From positions 1 through 64,000 of the forward strand of contig URXT01000002.1 in assembly GCA_900551915.1 (NCBI GenBank): DNA of 64,000 nucleotides, given 5' to 3'. Position 1 is the stretch's first letter; every line of letters begins with the position of its first letter. The DNA is from an uncultured bacterium. Its GTDB lineage: Bacteria > Cyanobacteriota > Vampirovibrionia > Gastranaerophilales > Gastranaerophilaceae. The notes under the pieces were generated by a model. That model did no database searches and was not told the origin of the DNA. It saw nothing but the letters and a program-made list of their open reading frames with translations. The position numbers were made by a program, and so were the translations under genes. This document shows positions 26,358 through 34,488 of this stretch, piece by piece.

Positions 26358-27283
26358 ATGGAAAAGCATACTATGAGAAGAAATGCGGGGGGGGGGCCCC
26401 CAGAAATAAGCTCCTGAACGGGTTAAACGCTTTAAAAAGCTTGAAAAACTTTAAGCGCCGACCAAAGATTAATCAGCTTTTCCCATCTCTAAGCTGCAGT
26501 TTTAAAAGGTACTTTCCTCTTTTAGACTGTGATTTTAAAACACTCGAAAAATCGTTTTGCTGTGCCCAAAATCCCCTGATAATCCACGGTGAATCCGCCT
26601 TTACCATGGCCGAAGTTCTGATAACTCTGGGTGTAATCGGAATAGTCGCTGCGATGACACTGCCTGGGGTTATTAATAATGCACGTGACAAACAGTTTCG
26701 CTCAATGTTTAAAAAACAATATTCAGTTATTTCTCAAGCAATGCTGCTTGCATACCTTGAGGAGGAAAATGTTTATGAACACGTCGATTGGCGTGTTATG
26801 TCACGTTATGTCTGTAAAGTCGGGAAAAATTTAAAAGAAAAGTATTCAGGGTTAAAGTGTGAGGAATTAAGCCATTTACCAGAGGATACCGACCCAAATA
26901 ACGGGTATATTGATCGCAAATTTATGTGGCATAAAGAGGGCGAATGGTTTGATAAGACCGGCAAACCATTAGGGACAAATTCTGCATTTCTTGCTTATAC
27001 TTTTTTCCTGCCGGACGGTGCAATGATTAATTTTAACAGCATAAATCAAGTATTCGTGGATGTTAATGGTATGAAAAATCCAAATACGGTAGGCCGTGAC
27101 ATTTTTTATTTTGTTTTGCTTGATAAAAGTAACACAACGTCTTTTTTTAAGACAGACGGAACAATATCAGTGAACGGTTTCGCATGTCCGGATAACTGCA
27201 TAAAACTTACAAACGATAACTATCAGGAGGATTGCCTGAATGGAACCGGATGGGGCTGTTCACCGATGTATATACTTGATTAA
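26358..27283 (+). CDS. Prepilin-like protein, leader out of frame (OFF phase at G10)
   Basis: ATG 26358 has CAAGGAGC upstream. As read, the run G10 (26387-26396) makes translation stop at TGA 26415-26417 after MEKHTMRRNAGGGPPEISS. The prepilin body lies in another frame, open from about 26397, with no ATG until the signal SAFTMAEVLITLG near 26600. G11 (or G8) would fuse the two into one gene with an about 79-residue leader. The C-terminus has VDVNGMKNPNTVGRDIF. A TTG at 26441 is the only in-frame upstream start and has no ribosome site. I judge the gene intact but switched off. Confidence 0.72.
26387..26396 (+). repeat. G10 homopolymer, candidate phase-variation tract
   Basis: Ten G followed by five C, 29 bases after ATG 26358. 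GCTCCT, complementary to the Shine-Dalgarno AGGAGC, follows at 26410-26415. Confidence 0.8.
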
Positions 27284-27294
27284 ATGTTTTGGGA

Positions 27295-27470
27295 ATTATC
27301 CCTTGACGTACATGTAACTTTCCTAAATGCGTCATCCTGAGCAATATTATAAGGAGATTGTTGCTTGCATCGTTGACGAACGAAGTGAGACTTACGAGGC
27401 AGGATGCCCCTGGGTACGCTACCCCACCTTCACTCTGTTCCGGATACAGGCTCACTAGTTTCGTCTAACT
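27295..27470. repeat. Dispersed repeat fragments after a prepilin gene
   Basis: The words GCGTCATCCTGAGC (about 27330) and GAGGCAGGATGCCC (about 27394) are short palindrome-rich fragments; the second also occurs at 17-32 and inverted near 26150. No gene is seen. Confidence 0.4.
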
Positions 27471-27513
27471 CAACTGTTCGCTTTGTATCAGAATGGCATT
27501 GTGTAATGATTAG

Positions 27514-27563
27514 ACGTAATCAAAATCATATTAGCCAATCGGCTATTATGATTTTGATTACGT
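27514..27563. repeat. 23-bp hairpin
   Basis: ACGTAATCAAAATCATATTAGCC (23 bases described by its ends ACGTAATC and TTAGCC) pairs with the right arm at 22 of 23 positions around a 4-base loop. It lies 20 bases beyond the minus-strand TPR gene. There is no T-run, so it may be a mobile palindrome or an mRNA 3' stabiliser rather than a terminator. Confidence 0.6.
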
Positions 27564-27582
27564 AAGTTCTTTTTGAATATTT

Positions 27583-28422
27583 TTACAACACATATTTTAT
27601 AACCGCATTGCTGCCTTGTGAGGAAATGTATAAAATGTTTCCAGATATGTGCATACCGTAAGGCTTTTGAACGTTTGACAGGAGGATTGTAACTGCTCCG
27701 TCAGAGGCAATTTTGATAATATTATTTGCGTTATAATTTGAAATATAAATATTCCCGCTGTTATCACTCACCATTCCGATTGGGCCATTTACGCGTACGT
27801 CTTTTAAGAATACAAGCTTTTTGCCGTCAGGAGTTATTTTGTAAATCGTGTTATCAGAAAATCCTGCGACATAAACATTACCTTCATTGTCTGAGGTGAT
27901 GCCGGTCGGACTTGGAATGTCATTGAAAACGTTATTTGATTGAGGAACTTTCTGTTCTTGTGCTTCTTTGGCCTGCTCCTCTTTTTTTATTGTCTGCATG
28001 TCTGTTTGAAGCTGATGGGCAAGTTGCTGGGCTTTCGGGGCAACCTCCGCGCTTCGCGGAATAATTGAAAGATAAGATTTTGCCTTGTCGTTTTCGCCGA
28101 GTTTCATGCTCAAAAGCGCTGCTTTATAAACTGCTTCGTAGTCATCGGGTTTGCGGACTATAATCTGCTTAAATACGGTAAGCGCAGCATTATATTGCTC
28201 CAGATACTCCAAAACCGTGCCAAGATTAAAGTATGCGTCAATATAGTTTGGGTCAAGTTCGGTCGCTTTTTTAAAAGCCTCCATAGCCCTTTCGTATTCC
28301 CCGAGTTTGTAGAGTTCAACACCTTCGTTATAAATAAGTTTAGCATCATTTGCCGGTTCAGCAAGGCAGGTGCCTGATGAAAGCAAAATTAATAGAAATA
28401 ATGCAGTAAGTGTTTTTTTCAT
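27583..28422 (-). CDS. Secreted TPR / NHL-type beta-propeller protein
   Basis: A signal peptide covers residues 1-21 (ending TCLA). TPR-like pairs of helices follow at 25-135 (YNEGVELYKLGEYERAMEAF, then AYFNLGTVLEYLEQYN). A spacer and then NHL-like blades run from about 170 (SPTGITSDNEGNVYVAGF, GPIGMVSDNSGNIYISNY). Only three blades are present, so the propeller is short and may need a partner. It probably binds a ligand or protein in the envelope. It is downstream of malQ on the same strand, 63 bases away. Confidence 0.8.
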   Translation of the reverse strand: MKKTLTALFLLILLSSGTCLAEPANDAKLIYNEGVELYKLGEYERAMEAFKKATELDPNYIDAYFNLGTVLEYLEQYNAALTVFKQIIVRKPDDYEAVYKAALLSMKLGENDKAKSYLSIIPRSAEVAPKAQQLAHQLQTDMQTIKKEEQAKEAQEQKVPQSNNVFNDIPSPTGITSDNEGNVYVAGFSDNTIYKITPDGKKLVFLKDVRVNGPIGMVSDNSGNIYISNYNANNIIKIASDGAVTILLSNVQKPYGMHISGNILYISSQGSNAVIKYVL

Positions 28423-28446
28423 AAAATTACACCTTATTTTAAATAA

Positions 28447-28466
28447 GCGCCGCGCTTGCGCGGCGC
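28447..28466. repeat. GC-rich hairpin between malQ and the TPR gene
   Basis: GCGCCGCGC / GCGCGGCGC with a two-base loop, a perfect 9-bp stem. It has no long T-run on the minus strand and may attenuate or stabilise the malQ transcript. Confidence 0.55.
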
Positions 28467-28485
28467 GTCTACTTATAATACCAGA

Positions 28486-30342
28486 TTATTCTATATTTGA
28501 CAATTCGTCAATAATGTTCTGATTTTTGTCAGCAAACTCTTTTCCGCGTGCGAGAATTGCTCGTTTCAATATGTTTGCAAGATTAATCGGAGTCAAATCC
28601 TTAAAGTTGTCAGGAAGTCTTAAGCTCCAGTTTTCATCGCCTGAAGTTCCCGGGCGGTTGTAGACGTCGTAGATTTTAAAGAAATCTGTGAAGAAAATCT
28701 GAACGTTTTCTGCTTTTGAGGCGAAAATTTCGACAAGCTTTGTTTCAGTTAGGAAATTTGCGTCTTTTGTCATATTTGTAATTATTTCGTCTTTGTTTTC
28801 GCATTCTGAGAAAAGGTCTTCCACAAGGTTTTTCACATGCAGATATCCCTCATGCGTGTTAACCATTGAATTTGCCCACATTTGAATAGGTTCATTATCG
28901 TGGGTTCCGACCATTGCCCAGCAGCGACCGTCGATGTTGCAGCAGCGGTATGGATGTTCAGGCTTTTCTGCAACAACAAACTGTGTCAGACGCATTCCCT
29001 GAAGCTGGTATTCCTTCATTACAGCAGCAACCGGATTTGTCAGAGTTCCCAAATCCTCGCAGACGATTGCGTCTTTATCAAGCCCTTCTTCTTCAGCGGC
29101 GGCAATAACGATTTTTTCAATCAGCCTGCCGTATTTGTGAATTTGTTCTTGAGAAAGCGTTTTTACGCGCTTTTCTTTATCAGCTTCAAGCGTTGTGTCT
29201 AAGTCTTCCATTCTCGCAATTGCGTATTTGCAAAGTTCGGGATGTTCGGGTGAAGAATAAAGTCTTCCTGCACCCTGTTCGATTTTCGGTTTTTTGCCTG
29301 CTTTGTAAACCCACGGGTCAATAAGACCTACAATGTGGTCAATTCTGACACCGCCCGGGTTTTCTCTGAACATTTTTTTGTATAAGTTTTTCAATAATAT
29401 TCCGCCTTCATCCAAAGACCCGTCATCATTGTACATTCTGTCCGGATCCATTACCGGGAAACCCCAGGCCTGGCCGTCTTTTGAAAAATAATCCGGCGGG
29501 CAGCCAAGCATCCAGCCTTCTAAAAATAATGACTGGTAAGCCCATGTGTCACGGTCAGAAAAGGCCACCTGACGGTCAGCAATCATTTTTATGCCGGCTT
29601 GTTTTGCGTATTCTCTTGTTTTGTCATTCTGTTTGTTCAGGACAAATTGTATAAATTTATACTTGTCAATTTCATCTTCATATTTTTTAGAAATTTCGTT
29701 AATTCTTTTAGAAAACTCGATTTTTTCTTCTGTTGATTTCGGGTTGAAAAGGTTTTTGTCTGTTTCAGAATTCCAAAGCGGCCAGTAATCGTTTCCATGT
29801 TCAATTGAGAGGGCTTCGTAAAGGCTGTCTTTGTCAAGCCAGTAATCGTTTTCTATTTTATAAGTTTCGAATTCTTTCTTTAAAGCTTCGGAACCTTTTT
29901 CTTTGAAATTTCTCCATGCTTCTTCCAAAGCTTCATTCTGCTGTTTGTAGATGTATGAATAAGCGGTTTTGTTAACGTCTTTGTTCGGATTATTTTCAAC
30001 TATCCGGCTGTAAGTTTCAACTGATAAAATATTGTTCCACTCATTGCCGGTTAATTGTTTAAGGTCTATAAACAACGGGTTTCCTGAAAAAATAGTTCCT
30101 GTGTACGGAGAAGAGTCGCAGCTTTTGGTTTTCCCGGCAGGCCCGAGCTGAATAGCATTGAAAATACCTTTAGCATAGTCAATAACTTCTCTGCCGCCGT
30201 TAGAGTTGATAGTTCCAAACCCTGTGTTTTCACCTGCCGCAGCCGGAAAACTTCCGCTGTGCATTATAAGTGCAAAATTCTTTTTGTCTAAAGCTTTGAG
30301 AGCTTTTTGAATAACGTCTGTGTAGTTTACAGTACAAACCAT
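28486..30342 (-). CDS. malQ: 4-alpha-glucanotransferase (amylomaltase)
   Basis: The 618-residue GH77 protein has family segments including GGVRIDHIVGLIDPW (catalytic Asp, about 338), VCEDLGTL (catalytic Glu, about 432) and GTHDNEP (about 486). It transfers alpha-1,4-glucan chains in maltodextrin or glycogen metabolism. Start ATG 30342 is chosen because AGAGGAGAAA precedes it; a longer reading starting at 30375 has no ribosome site. No other glycogen gene is nearby. Confidence 0.92.
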   Translation of the reverse strand: MVCTVNYTDVIQKALKALDKKNFALIMHSGSFPAAAGENTGFGTINSNGGREVIDYAKGIFNAIQLGPAGKTKSCDSSPYTGTIFSGNPLFIDLKQLTGNEWNNILSVETYSRIVENNPNKDVNKTAYSYIYKQQNEALEEAWRNFKEKGSEALKKEFETYKIENDYWLDKDSLYEALSIEHGNDYWPLWNSETDKNLFNPKSTEEKIEFSKRINEISKKYEDEIDKYKFIQFVLNKQNDKTREYAKQAGIKMIADRQVAFSDRDTWAYQSLFLEGWMLGCPPDYFSKDGQAWGFPVMDPDRMYNDDGSLDEGGILLKNLYKKMFRENPGGVRIDHIVGLIDPWVYKAGKKPKIEQGAGRLYSSPEHPELCKYAIARMEDLDTTLEADKEKRVKTLSQEQIHKYGRLIEKIVIAAAEEEGLDKDAIVCEDLGTLTNPVAAVMKEYQLQGMRLTQFVVAEKPEHPYRCCNIDGRCWAMVGTHDNEPIQMWANSMVNTHEGYLHVKNLVEDLFSECENKDEIITNMTKDANFLTETKLVEIFASKAENVQIFFTDFFKIYDVYNRPGTSGDENWSLRLPDNFKDLTPINLANILKRAILARGKEFADKNQNIIDELSNIE

Positions 30343-30535
30343 TAATAATTTCTCCTCTTCCCTAAAATAACACAAGGGAATGATAACATAAGGGAAAAAT
30401 TTTTACAAGGCTAGTGCGATGAGGTTGGTTTGAGATTTTGAGGCTCGGGTAGAAGGGTAAGCGAAAAGTGAAAAGGCCTTTACGTTTTGAAATGAATAAA
30501 CTTAAATGTTCGGGCGGAGATTTAATTAAATAGAC
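30343..30535. other. Intergenic region upstream of malQ and the 30.6-kb peptide locus
   Basis: No gene is seen in this 190-base A/G-rich stretch. The malQ promoter should lie here on the minus strand, but I see no convincing box pair. Confidence 0.3.
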
Positions 30536-30564
30536 TTAAATAGACAAATTCGGGAGTTTATAAT
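30536..30564 (+). promoter_or_regulatory. Promoter of the 30.6-kb peptide mRNA
   Basis: TTAAAT, 17 bases, TATAAT (30559-30564). It would give an about 75-base leader before the peptide. Confidence 0.5.
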
Positions 30565-30594
30565 AAAATAAAATTCAGGGTAAGCTCCTGTTTG

Positions 30595-30643
30595 CCACCG
30601 CCGTCACAGACTTGTTAAGCAGACTTAAAGCGGAAAGGTGGTG
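30595..30643 (+). promoter_or_regulatory. Ribosome-site-masking hairpin of the peptide mRNA
   Basis: CCACC (30595-30599) pairs with GGTGG of the ribosome site (30637-30641), and CCG just inside pairs with CGG. The same nested plan is seen, more strongly, at 63341-63394. Confidence 0.5.
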
Positions 30644-30730
30644 ATGAAAGTAATGATTTTCTGTATAACAGAAAAAGCGCTATGGCTTATCTTATTGATA
30701 ATCATAACGCTTTCAATCATTTTCAAATAG
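30644..30730 (+). CDS. Hydrophobic micropeptide, type I toxin candidate
   Basis: ATG 30644 (28 residues) or ATG 30653 (25 residues) opens MIFCITEKALWLILLIIITL, one membrane helix with a short polar head and a terminal Lys. AAAGGTGGTG is a very strong ribosome site. Residues ITEKALWLIxLIIITL are shared with the 45842-45916 peptide. A terminator hairpin follows the stop, and an opposing promoter reads back over it. These are the hallmarks of type I toxin genes, but the sequence matches no family I know by name. Confidence 0.6.
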   Translation: MKVMIFCITEKALWLILLIIITLSIIFK

Positions 30731-30782
30731 GGCGTTAAGAAAGACCTTAAGAGAGTGAGACCTCTTAGGGTCTTTTCCCTAT
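30660..30782 (-). ncRNA. Putative antisense RNA (antitoxin) to the 30.6-kb peptide
   Basis: The promoter below should start transcription near 30782 and run against the 3' end of the peptide mRNA. The 3' end of the RNA is not visible; the left coordinate is a guess. Confidence 0.4.
30742..30776 (+). terminator. Terminator hairpin of the 30.6-kb peptide gene
   Basis: AGACCTTAAGAG / CTCTTAGGGTCT, 11 of 12 paired, followed by TTTT. Read on the other strand it would be the 5' hairpin of the antisense RNA. Confidence 0.7.
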
Positions 30783-30788
30783 GTAAAT

Positions 30789-30817
30789 ATTATTTACGAT
30801 TTTGAGGTATTTGTCAA
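30789..30817 (-). promoter_or_regulatory. Antisense promoter
   Basis: On the minus strand TTGACA, 17 bases, AATAAT. The segment AAAATCGTAAATAATAT is identical to the antisense promoter at 63179-63207. Confidence 0.6.
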
Positions 30818-30819
30818 GT

Positions 30820-31248
30820 GTTTGGGGTTTTCTTTCGCCTTTACAAATGTTAAAAAACTAATACTAAAGTATTAAGCCCCAAAGATTAAAATTAGTTGTC
30901 TGAAATGCACTTATAAAGCTTATTTTAAAGAAAATTGATAGTCATTTTCAGGCTGAAATATGTTACAATTCCGCGTCTCATCTGTTTGGAGGACTTGACA
31001 ATATCTGGATAAAGATATAAAATAAGTTTATAACAAATAGTTTTCTAACACACTTGCACCGGTTTGGTTTATCAAATTAACACGAGGTTGAAATGTGAAA
31101 AAGATGAACAATAATGGAGCAGGAAGAAAAATTTGTACATAGTTGGTTTTCGGGCTGTCGTGAAGTCCGAAGGTTATCAGGAAGTATCGTATTCGGTGAG
31201 AGAATAGGTGGTACGGTATTTCTGGCAGTAAAAAGAAAGGTGAGAATT
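30820..31248. other. Long leader and promoter region of the major-type prepilin
   Basis: No independent gene is seen in about 430 bases. A possible plus-strand promoter is TTGATA (30935-30940), 18 bases, TATGTT. That would leave an about 280-base untranslated leader. The frame before ATG 31249 happens to be open back to 31114. Confidence 0.35.
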
Positions 31249-32025
31249 ATGACAAAATTCAAAGGTTTTACTCTTGCTGAAGTATTGATTACTTTGGGTA
31301 TTATTGGTGTTGTAGCAGCAATGACAATGCCTACATTGATTAACTCTACACAGGGTGCTCAGTACAAAACAGCATACAAAAAAGCATTATCAGTAATGTC
31401 TCAGGCTGTTGTTATGAACATTGCTCTTGAAGACTATGACTTGTCACAAGTTACAGAAGGTGCAGCTGCTACTGCTGGTACAGCTGGAACTGAGTATGCT
31501 GGCGATGCTCAATCCTTGTATACTTTGTTCAGAAACAGAATGAATGTTGTTAAAGTTGCTGCTACAGACGATTTCCAGGGTGACACAAACGGAAATCCTG
31601 ATTACTATAAAATCGTAAATGTAACTGATGAAGATAAAGCAGACTATAAAGCTTTCGCTACAAATCATGTTAACGCAAGCGGCAATGCATTTCCAGAATT
31701 GACAACTGATGGCAAGTGGCCTAAAGCTTTGACAATGTTATTCTACAATGATGGTATTACATTTATTTATGATAATACTCAAAGCACTTGCGCAGCAGCA
31801 ACTGCTACTACTGAGGATGAATACTGCTTTGGTTTCATCGATGTAAACGGTCAAAAAGCTCCTAACAGAGTTGTAGCATGTGATAGTGGTTCAATTGAAG
31901 ATTCTGGTGAAGACAACGCAGCTTGTACAGTATCTAACCCGACAGATATTTACCCGATTGCTATGTATGACCAATCAATTGTTCCTGCGTCAGCAGCAGC
32001 AAGAGCTGTTCTTTACGCTAAGTAA
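31249..32025 (+). CDS. Prepilin-like protein, possibly the most highly expressed
   Basis: The 258-residue protein starts MTKFKGFTLAEVLITLG, with a normal short leader cut before Phe-7. GAAAGGTGAGAATT precedes ATG 31249. Codons are strongly biased towards GCT, ACA and AAA, unlike the other prepilins, and the body is rich in Ala, Thr and Asp. The C-terminus has IDVNGQKAPNRV, then ends with several Cys that could form a disulphide. The bias, long leader and strong terminator suggest an abundant pilus or pseudopilus subunit. Confidence 0.82.
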   Translation: MTKFKGFTLAEVLITLGIIGVVAAMTMPTLINSTQGAQYKTAYKKALSVMSQAVVMNIALEDYDLSQVTEGAAATAGTAGTEYAGDAQSLYTLFRNRMNVVKVAATDDFQGDTNGNPDYYKIVNVTDEDKADYKAFATNHVNASGNAFPELTTDGKWPKALTMLFYNDGITFIYDNTQSTCAAATATTEDEYCFGFIDVNGQKAPNRVVACDSGSIEDSGEDNAACTVSNPTDIYPIAMYDQSIVPASAAARAVLYAK

Positions 32026-32053
32026 TTGTTAACTGTATAATATAAGTTACAAA

Positions 32054-32083
32054 GAAAGCACCCTTTTTACAAAGGGTGCTTTC
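32054..32083 (+). terminator. Rho-independent terminator
   Basis: GAAAGCACCCTTT / AAAGGGTGCTTTC, a 13-bp stem, 29 bases after the prepilin stop. Confidence 0.8.
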
Positions 32084-32146
32084 GCATTAAAACTTAAATG
32101 ATATTTGTTTAGTAAATTATAAGAATATTGCTGGGGGAGGGGATAC

Positions 32147-32272
32147 TATGGTGAAAACTCCATCATAGGAGCTTTTTCCGTTGTCACTAAAGATGTTCCG
32201 GATAATGTAATCGTCGTTGGAAATCCTGCCAGAATAATTAAATTTTTGGAAAAGAAAAATTTAATAATATAG
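32147..32272 (+). pseudogene. Remnant of a left-handed beta-helix acyltransferase
   Basis: The 41 codons encode [20 protein letters not shown] followed by [14 protein letters not shown] and a stop. This is the C-terminal end of a hexapeptide-repeat O-acetyltransferase (the VVGNPARxIK ending is typical of LacA/WbbJ/CysE relatives). There is no start or upstream coil region, so the rest has been deleted. It lies between two transcription units with no partner sugar genes. Confidence 0.75.
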
Positions 32273-32497
32273 ACTCTTAAAGAAAAAATTTTCACTAAAA
32301 CCTAAAAGTGTTGTAAATAGGCAATCGTTTTAAATCTGTATTTTCCCAGAATAAATTTAATATTTCGTTTTTTTGCTCACATTGTCAAAGCTAATAGAGC
32401 GTATAAATAAAGTTCATAATCTGCATTTTTGCATGTCTGTAACTGAGTTTGGCGTTTTTCAAGTTCTTTTAACCACCTTTTACGGGGTTCATTTTCT
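32273..32497. other. Intergenic region downstream of rsmI
   Basis: A minus-strand open frame (32377-32532) overlaps the rsmI end but lacks a ribosome site. Nothing else is supported. Confidence 0.3.
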
Positions 32498-33313
32498 TTA
32501 AGATAAGTCCAACACCCTTTTGTAAATTTCATTTTTACCGAGGCCGTAAAGTTCTGATAATATTGTTGAGATTTCTTTTGCACTGAAATTTTTCTTTTGT
32601 AACTTTTCTATTTTTTCGTCCAAATCGTCAGTATGAAACTCCGGATTTTCAGCATAAACCAGTGCTACAATTTCGCCTTTAAGAATGTTTTTTTCAAAAT
32701 GGGTTATTACATCTTGCGGCGTTCCTGTTATTATCTCCTCAAAAATTTTTGTAAGCTCACGGCCAACCGAAACTTTTGCTGAAGGACGGCAGTCTGAAAT
32801 TATTTCAAGCGTATCAATCAACCTGTTCGGGCTTTCATAAAAAACAATATTTGTATTTTTAAACCTTTTTAAAATTCCTTCGATTTGAGATTTTGATTTT
32901 GGTAAAAAGCCCGCAAAATAAAAGTCTTCACCGCTGCGCGCATTTTGCGAAAGAAAAGTTACAGCAGCGTTTGCTCCGGGAAGAGCGGTAATTGAAACAT
33001 TATGTTTTCTAAGTTCTTCTATCAAAATTGAACCTGGGTCGCAAAATAATGGAGTGCCGGCATCTGAAACAAGTGCAATTTTTTTACCTTCTGTTAAAAT
33101 TTCAACAAATTTTTTCAACCGTTCTTTTTCATTGAATTTGTGGTAAGAAATGCATTTTGTTTTTATGTCAAAGTGGTTCAAAAGTTTTTGTGTAACGCGC
33201 ATATCTTCACATGCAATCAAGTCCACTGATTTTAAAACTTCAATTGCACGCAGCGTTATGTCGCCCAGATTTCCGATAGGTGTCGGAACAATGTAAAAGT
33301 CATATTCTTTCAT
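32498..33313 (-). CDS. rsmI: 16S rRNA (cytidine-1402-2'-O)-methyltransferase
   Basis: The 271-residue protein starts IVPTPIGNLGDITLRAIEVL and continues with CEDMRVTQKLL and VSDAGTPLFCDPG. These are RsmI signatures of the SAM-binding tetrapyrrole-methylase fold. It methylates the 2'-O of C1402 in 16S rRNA. The C-terminal RsmI extension (LQKKNFSAKEISTILSELYG) is present. Confidence 0.95.
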   Translation of the reverse strand: MKEYDFYIVPTPIGNLGDITLRAIEVLKSVDLIACEDMRVTQKLLNHFDIKTKCISYHKFNEKERLKKFVEILTEGKKIALVSDAGTPLFCDPGSILIEELRKHNVSITALPGANAAVTFLSQNARSGEDFYFAGFLPKSKSQIEGILKRFKNTNIVFYESPNRLIDTLEIISDCRPSAKVSVGRELTKIFEEIITGTPQDVITHFEKNILKGEIVALVYAENPEFHTDDLDEKIEKLQKKNFSAKEISTILSELYGLGKNEIYKRVLDLS

Positions 33314-33356
33314 AACAGAATTTTAGCATGAAAATTCTGTGGGAAGCTTTTGAAGT

Positions 33357-34145
33357 TTATTTTATATATTTGTTGTTGTAAAGGTACATGTTCTCAATCA
33401 TCTGTTTAGTTGTCAGGCCGCCTTTTTCTGTTGCAGAGCAGGTGCCTCCTTCATCTAGATATAATTGTTTATTGACATTGCCTCTTATTTTAAAACTAAA
33501 AAGATCATGCCCCCATTTATTCGGACCTTTTTTGCCATTTATATCAATTAAAATTACTGGAGAGTTCGCCAGAGAATATGGTATCAGAATCATTCCGTTT
33601 TTTAATACAAATGCCGGTCTTTTTAAAAGATTAGTCTTTCTGAAATTATTACAGCCTGAAGTTTGAGCGTATGCTTCGTCTTCACTTAGGTCTGGATTGT
33701 TTGCGATTTTTACAGTGTCAATCCCTTCGTATTCCGGAATACAACCTCTGTCATATGCGTTGTCTTCGCATTTGGTAATAACTTGTATCGTTTTCTCAAG
33801 AGCTTCATAAAACTGTTTACATGATTGCATATTTCCATTGTAATTTGATGGTAATGGGCTTCCATCAGCAAGTGCGTATTTTGTGCATCCACCGCGGTCA
33901 TCGTATGCTACACACTTATTTCCTCCGTAAGGATTACTGTCCCAGTAATAGCAATCCGGCGTGTAACCCCAATCCGCCTGAATTTTCAAAGAAGTCTGCT
34001 GAAATAATGAGTAAGCAACTTTAAACTGCTCTTGAAGAGCTTTCTTTTTGTAGTGACCTATTATGGACGGCAGTGTCATTGCCGCTATTATTCCGATAAT
34101 ACCGAGTGTGATAAGGACTTCGGCGAGTGTAAAACCCTTTTTCAT
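33357..34145 (-). CDS. Prepilin-like protein
   Basis: The 262-residue protein starts MKKGFTLAEVLITLGIIGII, a compact leader cut after Gly-4. CAAAGGAGCTGG lies before ATG 34145. It has many Cys (about 9) and a C-terminal IDINGKKGPNKWGHDLF loop. Only 112 bases separate its start from the divergent XRE regulator at 34258, so that regulator may control it. There is no G-run in the leader. Confidence 0.85.
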   Translation of the reverse strand: MKKGFTLAEVLITLGIIGIIAAMTLPSIIGHYKKKALQEQFKVAYSLFQQTSLKIQADWGYTPDCYYWDSNPYGGNKCVAYDDRGGCTKYALADGSPLPSNYNGNMQSCKQFYEALEKTIQVITKCEDNAYDRGCIPEYEGIDTVKIANNPDLSEDEAYAQTSGCNNFRKTNLLKRPAFVLKNGMILIPYSLANSPVILIDINGKKGPNKWGHDLFSFKIRGNVNKQLYLDEGGTCSATEKGGLTTKQMIENMYLYNNKYIK

Positions 34146-34257
34146 AACCAGCTCCTTTGTCTAATGCATTATATATATTATTAATTACACTAAATATGAT
34201 GTATATAAAATATTATAAAGTGTAGAATGCAATTTGTCAATTGTTAAAATATTAATA

Positions 34258-34488
34258 ATGCATAAAAAAGACATACTAAAAGAATTTGGACGAAATTTAA
34301 AAGCAGAACGCAACAGAGCCGGGCTTTCACAGGAGGGTTTAGCTGAAAAAGTCGGTTTAGGGTTCGGCCAGCATATCGGCAAAATTGAGCGTGGTGAAAC
34401 AAACACCTCTTTAACTGTTATTGCTGCAATTATGGACGTTTTAGATGTTGATTTTGAAAAGCTTTATGACAGAAAAAAGTTTTTATAA
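34258..34488 (+). CDS. Small XRE-family regulator, head to head with a prepilin gene
   Basis: A 76-residue HTH protein: LKAERNRAGLSQEGLAEKVG (about 14-33), then IGKIERGETNTSLTVIAAIM. It is a single-domain repressor type. The shared 112-base region contains TACACT and AGTGTA half-sites near 34190 and 34218 that could be an operator. ATG 34258 is preferred to an upstream ATG at 34234 by alignment with other XRE proteins. It overlaps the convergent lipoprotein gene by 6 bases. Confidence 0.82.
   Translation: MHKKDILKEFGRNLKAERNRAGLSQEGLAEKVGLGFGQHIGKIERGETNTSLTVIAAIMDVLDVDFEKLYDRKKFL

Noticed and set aside
32377..32583. Small minus-strand reading frame overlapping the rsmI end
   Set aside because: No ribosome site and it overlaps rsmI by at least 35 bases; no domain.
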